Below the pieces are notes generated by a model, which worked only from the letters and a program-made list of their open reading frames with translations, ran no database searches and was not told the origin of the DNA. From CAZEGV01 sp964511645 (GTDB taxonomy: Bacteria > Bacteroidota > Bacteroidia > Cytophagales > JAAEPT01), in assembly GCA_964511645.1 (NCBI GenBank), contig CAZEGV010000027.1, positions 1 through 37,574 of the forward strand: a stretch of 37,574 bases of DNA. The letters are read 5' to 3'. This document shows, piece by piece, positions 26,432 through 35,449 of this stretch. The first letter of the stretch is position 1. Each line of letters starts with the position of its first letter. Position numbers and translations under genes: made by a program.

Positions 26432-27619
26432 ATGAACAATAGACAAATATTTTTGCAAAATATTGCTCAAACATCTGACTTCCCACTGATGCTAGAAATC
26501 AATCATGCCAAAGGCGTATATATGTATGAAAAGTCAGGGAAATCGTATATTGATATGATATCAGGAATTGGTGTAAGTAGCCTTGGACATTGCCACCCTA
26601 AAGTTGTGAAATCTGTACAAAAACAAGCCGAAACTTATATGCACTTAATGGTATATGGAGAGTTTGTGCAAAGTCCTCAAGTTGAGTTTGCTAAATCCTT
26701 AGTTAAAACTCTTCCTAAACACTTACAGTCTACCTACTTAGTAAATAGTGGTAGCGAAGCTGTAGAAGGTGCTCTAAAGTTAGCCAAGAGATATACCGGC
26801 AGGAAAGAAATGATTTCGTGTATTGATGCCTACCACGGCAGCACACACGGTGCCTTATCAGTAGGTGGTGATGAAGAATTAAAAGCTAATTACCGTCCCT
26901 TACTTCCTCACGTGAGCCATATTAGATTCAATAATGTTGATGACCTGGGACAAATAACTACTAAAACTGCCTGTATAATTATCGAGACAATACAAGGAGA
27001 AGCAGGGGTAATATTACCTCAAAATGATTATTTAAAATCCGTAAGAGAGAGGTGTAATGAAACTGGCACATTACTCATCTTAGATGAAGTACAAACTGGG
27101 GCAGGGCGAACTGGAAAATTTTGGGCGTTTGAGCATTATGGTATTACTCCAGACATTATCGTTACCGCCAAAGGTATTGGTGGCGGAATGCCAATTGGGG
27201 CTTTTATATCTAGTAACGAAATAATGAATGTACTTAAAGACAACCCTATTCTTGGGCACATTACTACTTTTGGCGGTCACCCCGTGTCGGCAGCGGCAGC
27301 GCATACTTGCGTCGAAGAGCTAATCAACACTTCACTTATTGAAGAAGTGGAAGAGAAAGCTGAGTTGATTAAAAGCTTATTAGTTAAGCATCCTGCGGTC
27401 AAATCGATTAGAAACAAGGGCTTATTAATGGCTGTTCAGTTTGATAGCTTTGAGCAGAATAAAAAAATTATTGATAAGGCGATTGAATTGGGTCTGTTAA
27501 GCGACTGGTTTTTGTATTGTGATGATTCTTTGAGAATTGCTCCTCCTCTTATTATTACAAAAGAAGAAATAAAAATCGCTTGTAAAATCATATTAGATGC
27601 GATAGACAAAATAGAATAA
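26432..27619 (+). CDS. Class III pyridoxal-phosphate aminotransferase (ArgD-like)
   Basis: The 395-residue enzyme has all class III marks. These are NSGSEAVEGALKLAKRYTGR for the phosphate site, YHGSTHGALS, IIETIQGEAG, Asp218 in LLILDEVQTGAGRTG for the PLP ring nitrogen and Lys247 in VTAKGIGGGMPIGA for the Schiff base. A TTFGGHP motif follows. It is closest in shape to acetylornithine/ornithine aminotransferases, but no arginine-pathway gene is nearby, so the substrate cannot be fixed. It starts just after a strong terminator. The 202-base gap that follows holds an IS3 scrap. Confidence 0.9.
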   Translation: MNNRQIFLQNIAQTSDFPLMLEINHAKGVYMYEKSGKSYIDMISGIGVSSLGHCHPKVVKSVQKQAETYMHLMVYGEFVQSPQVEFAKSLVKTLPKHLQSTYLVNSGSEAVEGALKLAKRYTGRKEMISCIDAYHGSTHGALSVGGDEELKANYRPLLPHVSHIRFNNVDDLGQITTKTACIIIETIQGEAGVILPQNDYLKSVRERCNETGTLLILDEVQTGAGRTGKFWAFEHYGITPDIIVTAKGIGGGMPIGAFISSNEIMNVLKDNPILGHITTFGGHPVSAAAAHTCVEELINTSLIEEVEEKAELIKSLLVKHPAVKSIRNKGLLMAVQFDSFEQNKKIIDKAIELGLLSDWFLYCDDSLRIAPPLIITKEEIKIACKIILDAIDKIE

Positions 27620-27669
27620 TACTACCTTAAGCACATTCGTCAAAAAAAGACTTAAAACAACTCACCTTA

Positions 27670-27825
27670 CAACGGTCTTGTGTGATGATTAAGAAGTATA
27701 ACGGAAGTCAATTTATAGCTAAAAATGCACGTGAATACCTTGGTTTGATAGGGGTAAGACAAGAATTTACTCATGTGACTACACCTAAGGAAAACGCACA
27801 TAAAGACCGTTGCAAAACTGGTTAA
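27670..27825 (+). pseudogene. IS3-family transposase scrap between short inverted repeats
   Basis: Read from 27682, the + strand codes for part of an IS3-type integrase core: KYNGSQFIAKNAREYLGL, then GVRQEFTHVTTPKENAH. The usual Asp of the RxDNGSQF motif is Tyr, and the frame breaks before the final catalytic Glu. The coding scrap (27680-27802) lies between CAACGGTCTT (27670-27679) and AAGACCGTTG (27803-27812), a perfect 10-base inverted repeat. The right end continues as AAGACCGTTGCAAAAC, which recurs at 37521. Confidence 0.8.
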
Positions 27826-29138
27826 ACGTGTATATGAATTGAAGAATAAGCTTTGTTACTAGGCTGAGTATAAAACAAAGACAAAAATAACCCAAACATA
27901 AATACCCCTTGTTGCTTGGCTAAAATGTTTTCAAAGAGCAAAAATAGAAATATCACAATGATGCTAAATAATAAATAATAGTTGCGATAACGGGCTAGTT
28001 GGATAGATAGTCCATAAATCATGAATCCGATAGATAACAAACCCAATAAACCGTAACTCAAGTAGATCCCCAGAAATTGATTGTGGGTATTGAAATTCTT
28101 TTTATCAGCATATAGCCACCACCATTTTCCTTTAGAGTAATCTTTAATATCATAAGGCACATTAAAATCAAACTCACTGTCCAGTTTGTTTTTTTTGAGA
28201 TATGCAATCACTTCCCATCTACTTGCAGTTTGTAATGCAATTTGAGTTTCTTTTTTATACTCTTTATTTAATGCTATTTCAGTATTTTTTTCTGAAAATG
28301 TACCATAAATATGGTTGAATGGATTTGACGGAATAGCCTTAATAGCACTTGGCCAGATAAATAACCTTGGTTCGTTTTTCTTTTCAATTAAGTCAGAAAA
28401 TCGATTGTGGACACTTGGAATCCAAAAATAAGTAGAACAACCAAAAGCAAGTACTCCCAAGAGGTATAGAATACTTTTCCTCCCTAACTGAAGTAATAAA
28501 AATATCATTAGCAAGACCAGTATCATTCCCATTGCTAGCTTAGCAGAAATAATGAAAACTGTTATGATAAAGATGCTTCCAGCTATTAAAGGCAGGTATT
28601 TATTTCCCTTTTTTTCTCTATAAAATAATAACGTAAAAGCTAAACCCAAAGCTGAGAATGCTCCTACATAAGGTCTTTCGTGATGAATGATGGTATTTAC
28701 TTGCCCCCCTTGACTAAGGTTAAAGCTAGCAGCAGTCATATAATGATAAAGTATCCCGCCTAAAGCCCTAAGATCCAAAAACAACACCCCTAGCAAGAAA
28801 ACGTATAGTATAATGCTTTTCCTTTCTTTAATACTACTAGAACTCAGCAGAACAGTAGGGATGAGGAATAGACCTATTCTTTTCTCTAACTCAAACATTG
28901 ACTGCTTGTCGTGGTATACGACTGCACTCAGCAAGTATAATAAAAACAGAAAGCTTGTCCCCCAGAAGAAGTAATTATGTTTTAATTTGGGCCACTTATT
29001 TCTCCAGTCACCTTCGTAAAACCAATGTAAAACTACTAGGGCAAAGCCAATACTACTCCCAAGCCTCCAGAGAGGTAAAAAAAAAGCCAAGAGTACAAGA
29101 GCAAATAGCTGAACTTTATCCGAGTAATTAATTTTCAC
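27822..29138 (-). CDS. O-antigen ligase/polymerase-like membrane protein
   Basis: The 438-residue protein has about ten to twelve helices. A long extracytoplasmic loop (about residues 245-350) contains RFSDLIEKKNEPRLFIWPSA and the phrase FNTHNQFLGIYLSYGLLGL, which matches the His-containing part of the Wzy_C/O-antigen ligase family (the motif usually reads HNxxL). Earlier, HHERPYVGAFSALGLAF fits the same family. Such proteins link or polymerise surface glycans on lipid carriers. No glycosyltransferase cluster surrounds it, which is common for stand-alone Bacteroidota copies. The reading frame ends inside the edge of the IS3 scrap at 27822, so the very last residues may be altered by that insertion. 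Ligase or polymerase cannot be told apart. Confidence 0.82.
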   Translation of the reverse strand: MKINYSDKVQLFALVLLAFFLPLWRLGSSIGFALVVLHWFYEGDWRNKWPKLKHNYFFWGTSFLFLLYLLSAVVYHDKQSMFELEKRIGLFLIPTVLLSSSSIKERKSIILYVFLLGVLFLDLRALGGILYHYMTAASFNLSQGGQVNTIIHHERPYVGAFSALGLAFTLLFYREKKGNKYLPLIAGSIFIITVFIISAKLAMGMILVLLMIFLLLQLGRKSILYLLGVLAFGCSTYFWIPSVHNRFSDLIEKKNEPRLFIWPSAIKAIPSNPFNHIYGTFSEKNTEIALNKEYKKETQIALQTASRWEVIAYLKKNKLDSEFDFNVPYDIKDYSKGKWWWLYADKKNFNTHNQFLGIYLSYGLLGLLSIGFMIYGLSIQLARYRNYYLLFSIIVIFLFLLFENILAKQQGVFMFGLFLSLFYTQPSNKAYSSIHIHV

Positions 29139-29256
29139 GAGTAGAATCTTCGTTTAATGATTTTTGTAAGATACAAAACATCCTTCTTGGAGTTCTTTTT
29201 TCTAAAAAATAAAATTCACCAGACAATTAATTTAGACAGTGAAGATGTTCCTATCA

Positions 29257-30186
29257 TCAATCGTTTTCTATATTGATTTCAAACTGAACCATTTCTATAA
29301 ACTCTTGCATCCTGTCATCTATCTGCTCTTCGCTTAAGTTTGTAATACCTCTTACGCCAAACTCTTCTGTGCTAAATGAGGATATGGTACTACCATAAAT
29401 CATTGCTCGCTTGATACTTGGTAGACTTACGTCATCTACTTTAGCAATATATCCCAAGAACCCGCCGATAAATGAATCGCAAAGCCCCGTAGGGTCAAAT
29501 GATTGTAAAAGCGGTAACCCTGGAGAAAAAAACACTTGTTTGTCATAAAACAATAACGAGCCATTTCCTTCCTTGTTAATGATTAAATAACGAGGACCAT
29601 AGCTCAGTATTTTTTTTGCCGCCTTAGCGATAGAAAATTCATTGGATAACAAACGAGCCTCTATATTGTCCAAAGAAAGTACATCTACTTTGTGCAATAC
29701 ATCCAATAAGTCTTCACGGTGATTTTCTATCCAATACCTTGTGGTGTCTAGGGTAATCATTTTGGTGCAATCACCTAGTTGATCGATTAACTCGCCTTGT
29801 AGTTTAGGCATAAAACCACCAATAGCTACATACTCCCTGTCTTTACACTCTTTTGGTAGGACAGGATTAAACTCGATTAAGGAGTTGAGTTCAAGTAACT
29901 CAGTAGTATGGTAACGCATATCCATTCCGTATTTACCATGCCAATGCATCGTAGGAAAATCATTACTTCGTTGTAAATGATGCGTGCGAATACTTCTTTG
30001 TTGAAATAAACTTAAGTATTTGTCTGGAAAATCATTGCCGATAATACTTACTAAACTTACATCTTGACCAAAATAGGAGCTAGATAATGCTAAATAAGAA
30101 GCAGAGCCTCCCAATGTTCTTTCAGTTGAATCAAAAGGATTTTCTATCTTATCTAAACCAATACTTCCTATTATTAATATACTCAT
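29257..30186 (-). CDS. PfkB/ribokinase-family sugar or nucleoside kinase
   Basis: The 309-residue enzyme has the PfkB N-terminal fold with LGGSASYLALSSSYFG (about 25-40). It also has SLVSIIGNDFPDKY, the middle phrase LSLDNIEARLL, and the C-terminal nucleotide-site signature FDPTGLCDSFIGGFLG with catalytic Asp237. The signature normally reads DTTGAGD; here GLCD replaces GAGD, but the Asp and the anion-hole glycines remain. Substrate is unknown; close relatives are often annotated as sugar kinases. It lies 20 bases after the TANGO2-like gene, so it is probably cotranscribed with it and the DinB-like gene. The 118-base gap to the O-antigen-ligase-like gene shows no clear signal. Confidence 0.9.
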   Translation of the reverse strand: MSILIIGSIGLDKIENPFDSTERTLGGSASYLALSSSYFGQDVSLVSIIGNDFPDKYLSLFQQRSIRTHHLQRSNDFPTMHWHGKYGMDMRYHTTELLELNSLIEFNPVLPKECKDREYVAIGGFMPKLQGELIDQLGDCTKMITLDTTRYWIENHREDLLDVLHKVDVLSLDNIEARLLSNEFSIAKAAKKILSYGPRYLIINKEGNGSLLFYDKQVFFSPGLPLLQSFDPTGLCDSFIGGFLGYIAKVDDVSLPSIKRAMIYGSTISSFSTEEFGVRGITNLSEEQIDDRMQEFIEMVQFEINIEND

Positions 30187-30206
30187 CTAATTATAGATAC
30201 GCTATA

Positions 30207-30905
30207 TCAAAAATTTTGTTGGTTTTTTTCTAAAGAAACTTTTCTAATTCCGTTTTCAAAATCATCATATATCATTTGACGAAGGCTCTTGTCTTGGGTG
30301 ACAGAAGTAATACTTATTGTTCCTTTTAAATCACGTTTTAGTAGTACACTATTGTAAGCATCATGACTTCCGCCGTTATAATGAAAAGTTCTACAAAAAT
30401 CTATGTCTACTGTTTTATCTTTGAACCAATCATCAAACCATGTCTTTCGTTCAGCTATACTCTCTGGAGTATATAAAGTTGATGATGACCAAATGTGTTT
30501 TTCCTTTAATGATTTTTTAATGTGAAATATTTTTTCAAAATCCCATCTAATTTCATGTACAAAATGACTTTCTATACAAATAAAAGTAAAAGGTTCCATA
30601 CCTTCAAAATCATAAACATTCACAAAATCGTTTATCGAACCATAAGTAAAACTTTCTAAAAGCATGATTCCCCTACTCTTTTTATACGGAGGCTGAGACT
30701 CATGATACTTAAACCCACCATTTAGTAAACAACGCAACTCAGTTTGAGAACTCGCTATCCAAGTCCCTTTAGCTTCTAAATCTCTAGGAAAAGTTAGCCC
30801 TGCTTCCTCAATAGGAAACTCAGTAGCACTTCTATTATAACGTTCATCCCTACTAGAGGTAAAGACGAACCCTTCTTCAGTAGGTATATAGCTTACTGTG
30901 CACAT
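30207..30905 (-). CDS. TANGO2/NRDE family protein
   Basis: The 232-residue protein opens with MCTVSYIP and SSRDERYNRSA, the Cys2 and Asn/Arg-Asp-Glu features that define the NRDE (TANGO2) family. KGTWIASSQTELRCLLNGG and SRGIMLLESF follow. Cys2 could become an N-terminal nucleophile after Met removal. Function is not settled; animal TANGO2 has been linked to lipid and heme handling. The start overlaps the end of the DinB-like gene by 13 bases, which shows they are translated together. Family assignment rests on the N-terminal motif and length. Confidence 0.85.
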   Translation of the reverse strand: MCTVSYIPTEEGFVFTSSRDERYNRSATEFPIEEAGLTFPRDLEAKGTWIASSQTELRCLLNGGFKYHESQPPYKKSRGIMLLESFTYGSINDFVNVYDFEGMEPFTFICIESHFVHEIRWDFEKIFHIKKSLKEKHIWSSSTLYTPESIAERKTWFDDWFKDKTVDIDFCRTFHYNGGSHDAYNSVLLKRDLKGTISITSVTQDKSLRQMIYDDFENGIRKVSLEKNQQNF

Positions 30906-31390
30906 TTTTTATGCTTAATGGTCGACTCTGCAATGCCAAAACCAGCTGATAAGTTAGCTTCTATTTTTAAGATTTTTACAGTAATCTTGATAATTGCCAT
31001 ATGATGTACAGCATGTTCTAGAGCATATAACATCTCACGCTTCATATTTGTTTTTATATGATGAATCTCACCTGCAAGTTCTCCTTCCAGCACAAACTCA
31101 TCATTTTCATTCATCTTTTTTACACTTACATTTATGTCATCAATAGTAATTATGGCTGCTTGGCAAGAAGTCTCTAAGCTAATTTCTCTTTCTCTCTTGT
31201 CATAAGAGACTTTTTTACTCGGGGCTTGCCCTATCAAACAAGTATAAAATCCGAGTATATGTCGCACGTGTTGTCCAATACTAGCATGAGACGTTTCAGG
31301 AATTACTTGAGTATAAACACTATCATCCAATTTAGACAATAAGTCCCTAAGTTGATTCAAAGTGTTAATTGATACTTTGGCTATGTGCAT
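30893..31390 (-). CDS. DinB-like four-helix metal-binding protein
   Basis: The 165-residue protein has the DinB/YfiT pattern: a long first helix, then SIGQHVRHILGFY (His41, His44), and late in the chain YALEHAVHHMAIIK (His126, His129, His130). The histidines can bind a divalent metal as in the DinB superfamily. Some members are thiol-dependent transferases; most are uncharacterised. It is the first gene of the three-gene unit with the TANGO2-like protein and the PfkB kinase, and it diverges from the FAD oxidoreductase gene across a region with a long inverted repeat. Confidence 0.82.
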   Translation of the reverse strand: MHIAKVSINTLNQLRDLLSKLDDSVYTQVIPETSHASIGQHVRHILGFYTCLIGQAPSKKVSYDKREREISLETSCQAAIITIDDINVSVKKMNENDEFVLEGELAGEIHHIKTNMKREMLYALEHAVHHMAIIKITVKILKIEANLSAGFGIAESTIKHKKCAQ

Positions 31391-31477
31391 AGTTGTAAGA
31401 TTTTAATATTATGCTATTTTAATAAAAATCGATTTATTTTCTAAATTCTATGGAAATATCCATTCATCTCTGTCCTT

Positions 31478-31530
31478 ATTAAGACAATAATATCGTAAAA
31501 AGCCTGTAAAAATCTCTATATTGTCTTAAT
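31478..31530. promoter_or_regulatory. Inverted repeat in the divergent control region
   Basis: ATTAAGACAATA (31478-31489) and TATTGTCTTAAT (31519-31530) are a perfect 12-base inverted pair with 29 bases between them. The arms start 41 bases apart, close to four helical turns. They lie 22-74 bases before the FAD oxidoreductase start and about 90-140 bases before the DinB-like start. This layout suits two sites for one regulator joined by a loop, or a hairpin. Confidence 0.5.
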
Positions 31531-31551
31531 TATTTTAAATTCACGGCACAC

Positions 31552-32895
31552 ATGATGCAACACGTAATAATAATAGGTAACGGAGTTTCTGGCGTTACAG
31601 CCGCTCGCCATATTCGTAAGCAGAGCGATTGTCGAATTTCGATTATCTCTTCTGAAACCGAATATTTCTTTTCTCGTACCGCTCTCATGTACATTTATAT
31701 GGGGCACATGAAGTATGAGCACATAAAGCCCTATGAAGATGATTTTTGGGAGAAAAATAATATCGAACTAGTATTTGATAGAGTAACATCCATAGACTTT
31801 GACAACCGTGCATTAGCATTAGGTAAAGGCAGATTTACTTATTACGACTCTTTAATCCTAGCCCTAGGGTCTAAACCCAATAAATTTGGTTGGCCAGGAC
31901 AAGACTTGGATGGAGTAGGAGGCTTGTTTAGCTACCAAGATCTCGAAAAGATGGAAAAACATACCAAAGACATCAAAAGAGGTGTTATTGTAGGTGGAGG
32001 ACTTATCGGAGTAGAAATGGCAGAAATGCTACTCAGCAGAGGTATTGAAGTTACTTTTTTAGTACGAGAAGATGCTTTTTGGGCAAATGTATTACCCATA
32101 CAAGAATCTGAGCTTATCAGTAGACACATGCGTAAGCATCACGTAGACCTCAGGTTTGGTGACGAACTACAAGAAATCATCTCTAACGAAAATGGAAAAG
32201 CCAAAGCAATTCTTACCAAAAGCGGAGAAACCATTGAATGTGGATGGGTAGGACTCACAGCAGGCGTAAGCCCAAACATTGACTTTGTTAAAGACACAGC
32301 CCTAGAAACGCAACGAGGGATAATGGTCAACCTCAAGCTAGAAACCAACATCCCCAATGTATATGCAATTGGAGATTGTGCACAATTTCACGAGCCAGTA
32401 GCAGGTCGCCGAGCAATGGAGCAAGTTTGGTACACAGGCAAAATAATGGGAGAAGTCGTAGCAAAAACCATCACAGGTACTCCCACCGAATACAATCCGG
32501 GCAACTGGTACAATTCAGCCAAATTTTTTGATATCGAGTACCAAACTTATGGATGGGTATTTGCAAAACTCAGAGAAGGAGAAGCTGATTTCTACTGGGA
32601 ACACAAAGACGGTGAAAAATGCATACACTTTGTGTTCAATAAAGAAACTCGACAATTTATTGGCGTCAATACCTTTGGCATACGCCTAAGACACAAAGTA
32701 TTTGACAAATGGCTCACAGACAAAGTAAGTATAGAGCATATATTAGAACACCTAAAAGACGCTAATTTTGACCCCGAATTTTATAACCAACACGAAGAAG
32801 AAATTATTAATAAATTTAACACTGAACAAAATACTCAATTGAAAGTAAAAAAGAAAAATTGGAAAAGAATTCTTGAAGCATTAAAAACTATTTAG
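31552..32895 (+). CDS. FAD/NAD(P)-dependent pyridine nucleotide-disulfide-type oxidoreductase
   Basis: The 447-residue enzyme has an N-terminal FAD site (IIGNGVSGVTAARHIR), the ILALGSKPN strand, a second dinucleotide site (VIVGGGLIGVEMAEMLLSRG) and the FAD-closing VYAIGDCAQF. The fold resembles the FAD part of NirB-type and rubredoxin/ferredoxin reductases. There is no CxxxxC redox pair near the first Rossmann helix, so it is not a disulfide reductase. The C-terminal 110 residues (from FFDIEYQTYGW) form an extra domain. The + strand polyferredoxin gene follows 131 bases later; the two look like an NAD(P)H to iron-sulfur relay. A second ATG at 31555 is an alternative start. Confidence 0.88.
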   Translation: MMQHVIIIGNGVSGVTAARHIRKQSDCRISIISSETEYFFSRTALMYIYMGHMKYEHIKPYEDDFWEKNNIELVFDRVTSIDFDNRALALGKGRFTYYDSLILALGSKPNKFGWPGQDLDGVGGLFSYQDLEKMEKHTKDIKRGVIVGGGLIGVEMAEMLLSRGIEVTFLVREDAFWANVLPIQESELISRHMRKHHVDLRFGDELQEIISNENGKAKAILTKSGETIECGWVGLTAGVSPNIDFVKDTALETQRGIMVNLKLETNIPNVYAIGDCAQFHEPVAGRRAMEQVWYTGKIMGEVVAKTITGTPTEYNPGNWYNSAKFFDIEYQTYGWVFAKLREGEADFYWEHKDGEKCIHFVFNKETRQFIGVNTFGIRLRHKVFDKWLTDKVSIEHILEHLKDANFDPEFYNQHEEEIINKFNTEQNTQLKVKKKNWKRILEALKTI

Positions 32896-32901
32896 GAGCT
32901 T

Positions 32902-32945
32902 CCTCCACTCGCCAAAAAAGCGAATTCGTGGAGTCAAGCTATCTG
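32902..32945 (+). repeat. Dispersed hairpin repeat (copy 2, short)
   Basis: CTCCAC (32903-32908) pairs with GTGGAG (32928-32933), with an inner TCGC/GCGA pair, then TCAAGCTATC. Aligned to the copy at 1336-1372 it shares ACTCG, the A run, TCGTG and GCTATC, and the stem differs by paired changes. It follows the oxidoreductase stop by 7 bases. The rest of the 131-base gap shows nothing clear. Confidence 0.5.
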
Positions 32946-33026
32946 CTGTGTTCTATATTTTAACAAACTCAAGGATGCCACTATACTACCGTGCCCATCT
33001 ACTGACAGATTTCTAAACAAAAAAAC

Positions 33027-34598
33027 ATGAAATACATTCAAACTTTAGGTATCACAATTCTTGTTATCGCTATTACTTTATTTAGCATAGTACCTTTTTT
33101 AGGTAGTTTTCAAGTTACTAAAAGAGCCATAGATAAAACATTCACAGAAATGGAAATCAATGACACTACGTTTATTAACACACTAAAATCATCTATTACT
33201 TCAGACAAAAAACAATCTATTTTAACAATAAGTGAAAAAATATCAAAACCGCTCCACAATCACAATCAAAAACATACTGCGACTAAAAACTGGAGTGAAG
33301 TTATTTACAAAACACATAAAGACATCGCCTTTAATCTTCTCAAACAAACAGGACAAGGGACTATCGCCAATCACAAGGGACTTTGGCTGTTCCTTACCTT
33401 TGGACTGGGAATTATAGGAGCATTAATGTATATCTTACCACAATTTCAATCAGCCCCAAGCATCAAACATGATCAAATCTACCAAAACGTAACAACAAAC
33501 AGAGGTTGGGTAGCATGGATTATTTTTGGTTGGTTAGTATCTTTTTATGTCATACTTTATTTCTTTCCTCACCTCATTATCAATTGGACATTTATCCTTG
33601 ACCCATTCAAACAATTCATCACTGGCAAAGTAAACGCCGCTAGCCAATGGTTTGTATACGGGTCTCTATATTGTGTTGTAATGATTGTAATGGGAATCCG
33701 TATGGCGATGAAATACCGTCACAACAACTACCAATTATTCCGTACAGCCTCAGTAGTTTTCTTTCAAGTTATTTTCGCATTTCTTTTGGTAGAAATACTA
33801 CCCCTATTCAACCTACCCTCAGTAGACCTCAAAAATGCTTGGCCATTAGATTACGATTTTCTATTTGATTGGAACGTCATCAACTTAGTTTCTCAAGGTA
33901 ATGCAGGAAAAGCCTTTTTTGTTTGGGGAATTTTCTTTTCTATTCTAGTCATCCCTGTTATGGTTTATTTCTTTGGCAAACGTTGGTATTGCTCATGGGT
34001 ATGTGGCTGTGGTGGACTTGCCGAAACACTTGGCGACCCATACCGCCAGCATTCTGACAAAAGTCTTAAAATTTGGCGGTTTGAACGTTATATCATTCAT
34101 GCCGTTTTATTATTTGCTGTTGTGATGACTGTATGGACAGGTTATCATACTTATAACGAAATCTATCACCCCAAAGAAGGCGGAGATAAACTACTTGGAC
34201 TTTCTGTATTTAGTATCAGAGGTATCTATGGGTTTTTAATCGGTTCTATCTTTTCAGGAGTAATTGGCACAGGGTTTTACCCTATTTTTGGCAACAGAGT
34301 ATGGTGTAGATTTGGCTGCCCCTTAGCTACATATATGGGTATTGTACAACGCTTTAAATCTAAGTTCAGGATTACTACCAACGGTAACCAATGTATATCT
34401 TGTGGAAACTGCTCTACCTATTGTGAGCAAGGTATTGACGTAAGGTGGTATGCTCAACGTGGCGAGAACATTGTACGAGCTTCTTGTGTAGGTTGCGGAG
34501 TATGCTCTGCTGTATGTCCTAGAGGAGTATTGAAATTAGAAAATGAGGACGGAGGCAGGTTTTCAATTAGTGAAGAGTTAAAGAAAGAACAATTGTAA
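33027..34598 (+). CDS. Membrane-bound polyferredoxin (NapH/CcoG-like)
   Basis: The 523-residue protein has a first helix (5-24), a soluble stretch (30-115) and about six further helices (118-138, 160-185, 208-226, 240-262, 298-316 and 355-372, with another near 400-420). It has Cys pairs near the membrane in the form used by NapH/CcoG/NosR proteins (YCSWVCGCGG, Cys322/326/328, and WCRFGCPLA, Cys427/431). Two 4Fe-4S motifs close the chain: Cys456/459/462/466 (CISCGNCSTYC) and Cys487/490/493/497 (CVGCGVCSAVCP). It probably carries electrons between the cytoplasm and the membrane. The FAD oxidoreductase upstream is the likely donor. The end acceptor is not visible, and no nap, nos or ccoNOP genes are near. 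Confidence 0.88.
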   Translation: MKYIQTLGITILVIAITLFSIVPFLGSFQVTKRAIDKTFTEMEINDTTFINTLKSSITSDKKQSILTISEKISKPLHNHNQKHTATKNWSEVIYKTHKDIAFNLLKQTGQGTIANHKGLWLFLTFGLGIIGALMYILPQFQSAPSIKHDQIYQNVTTNRGWVAWIIFGWLVSFYVILYFFPHLIINWTFILDPFKQFITGKVNAASQWFVYGSLYCVVMIVMGIRMAMKYRHNNYQLFRTASVVFFQVIFAFLLVEILPLFNLPSVDLKNAWPLDYDFLFDWNVINLVSQGNAGKAFFVWGIFFSILVIPVMVYFFGKRWYCSWVCGCGGLAETLGDPYRQHSDKSLKIWRFERYIIHAVLLFAVVMTVWTGYHTYNEIYHPKEGGDKLLGLSVFSIRGIYGFLIGSIFSGVIGTGFYPIFGNRVWCRFGCPLATYMGIVQRFKSKFRITTNGNQCISCGNCSTYCEQGIDVRWYAQRGENIVRASCVGCGVCSAVCPRGVLKLENEDGGRFSISEELKKEQL

Positions 34599-34644
34599 TT
34601 CTACCCAAAAAATATTATTTTGCAAAAAAATAACATCAATTAAC

Positions 34645-35436
34645 ATGAAAAAAATTACTCTATTTATCGCAATATTAACACTAGCCTTGTCTTCATGCAA
34701 AAAAGACTCTACTGTTAATGAATTTTTATTTCCAGTAGAAAAAGACATCCAACTAGGACAGCAACTCGCCGATAAGATAGCTAGCGACCCAAGTACTTAC
34801 CCTGTACTAGACTCTACACAATATTCAGCCGCATACCAATACTTATATGCTTTGCGTGACACAATCCTCAAATCCCCAGATGTTTTATACAAAGACAAAT
34901 TCAAATGGAATATCAAAATCATTAAAGATGACTCTACCCTTAATGCCTTTGCTGCCCCTGGCGGATTCATCTATGTATACACAGGCTTAATCAACTATTT
35001 AGACCACGAGAATGAACTAATTGGTGTATTAGGTCATGAAATTGCTCATGCAGACCGTCGCCATAGTATCAATCAGATGAAAAAGAATATGGGTACGCAA
35101 ATCTTAATAAGCGTAGCACTAGGTAACAAAAGTAAAATAGGGCAAGTATTGGCAGGATTACAATCACTTAAATTTAGTAGAGGAGATGAATCAGAAGCTG
35201 ATGAATATTCAGTACGATACCTTTGTGGCACAACTTACGAGGCGAGTGGAGCTGCTGGATTTTTTGAAAAAATTGAAGCCGCAGGCGGTGCAAGACCACC
35301 AGAATTTATGAGTACTCACCCTTCACCAGACAAACGAGTAGAGGCTATTCACAAGTTAGACACAGACCTTAACTGTGCCGGAGATAGAACAACAGGAGAT
35401 TACGCTCAATTTAAGATTGACTTGGGGCTTAACTAA
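34645..35436 (+). CDS. M48-family zinc metalloprotease, lipoprotein
   Basis: The 263-residue protein has a lipoprotein signal (LALSSC, Cys18) and the M48 catalytic site HEIAH (131-135, GHEIAHADRRH). The third zinc ligand is Glu184 in GDESEADEYSVRYL. NAFAAPGGFIYVYTGLI before the site is typical of BepA/LoiP-type periplasmic proteases that degrade misfolded outer-membrane proteins. There are no TPR repeats, so it is the short form (LoiP/YcaL-like). THPSPDKRVEAI near the end is conserved in the family. It starts 46 bases after the polyferredoxin gene and could share its transcript. Confidence 0.93.
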   Translation: MKKITLFIAILTLALSSCKKDSTVNEFLFPVEKDIQLGQQLADKIASDPSTYPVLDSTQYSAAYQYLYALRDTILKSPDVLYKDKFKWNIKIIKDDSTLNAFAAPGGFIYVYTGLINYLDHENELIGVLGHEIAHADRRHSINQMKKNMGTQILISVALGNKSKIGQVLAGLQSLKFSRGDESEADEYSVRYLCGTTYEASGAAGFFEKIEAAGGARPPEFMSTHPSPDKRVEAIHKLDTDLNCAGDRTTGDYAQFKIDLGLN

Positions 35437-35449
35437 ATCACATATTCTA

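Noticed and set aside
28898..29131. Short + strand open frame of 77 codons
   Set aside because: It is antisense to the start of the O-antigen-ligase-like gene, has no signal or motif, and is probably a shadow.
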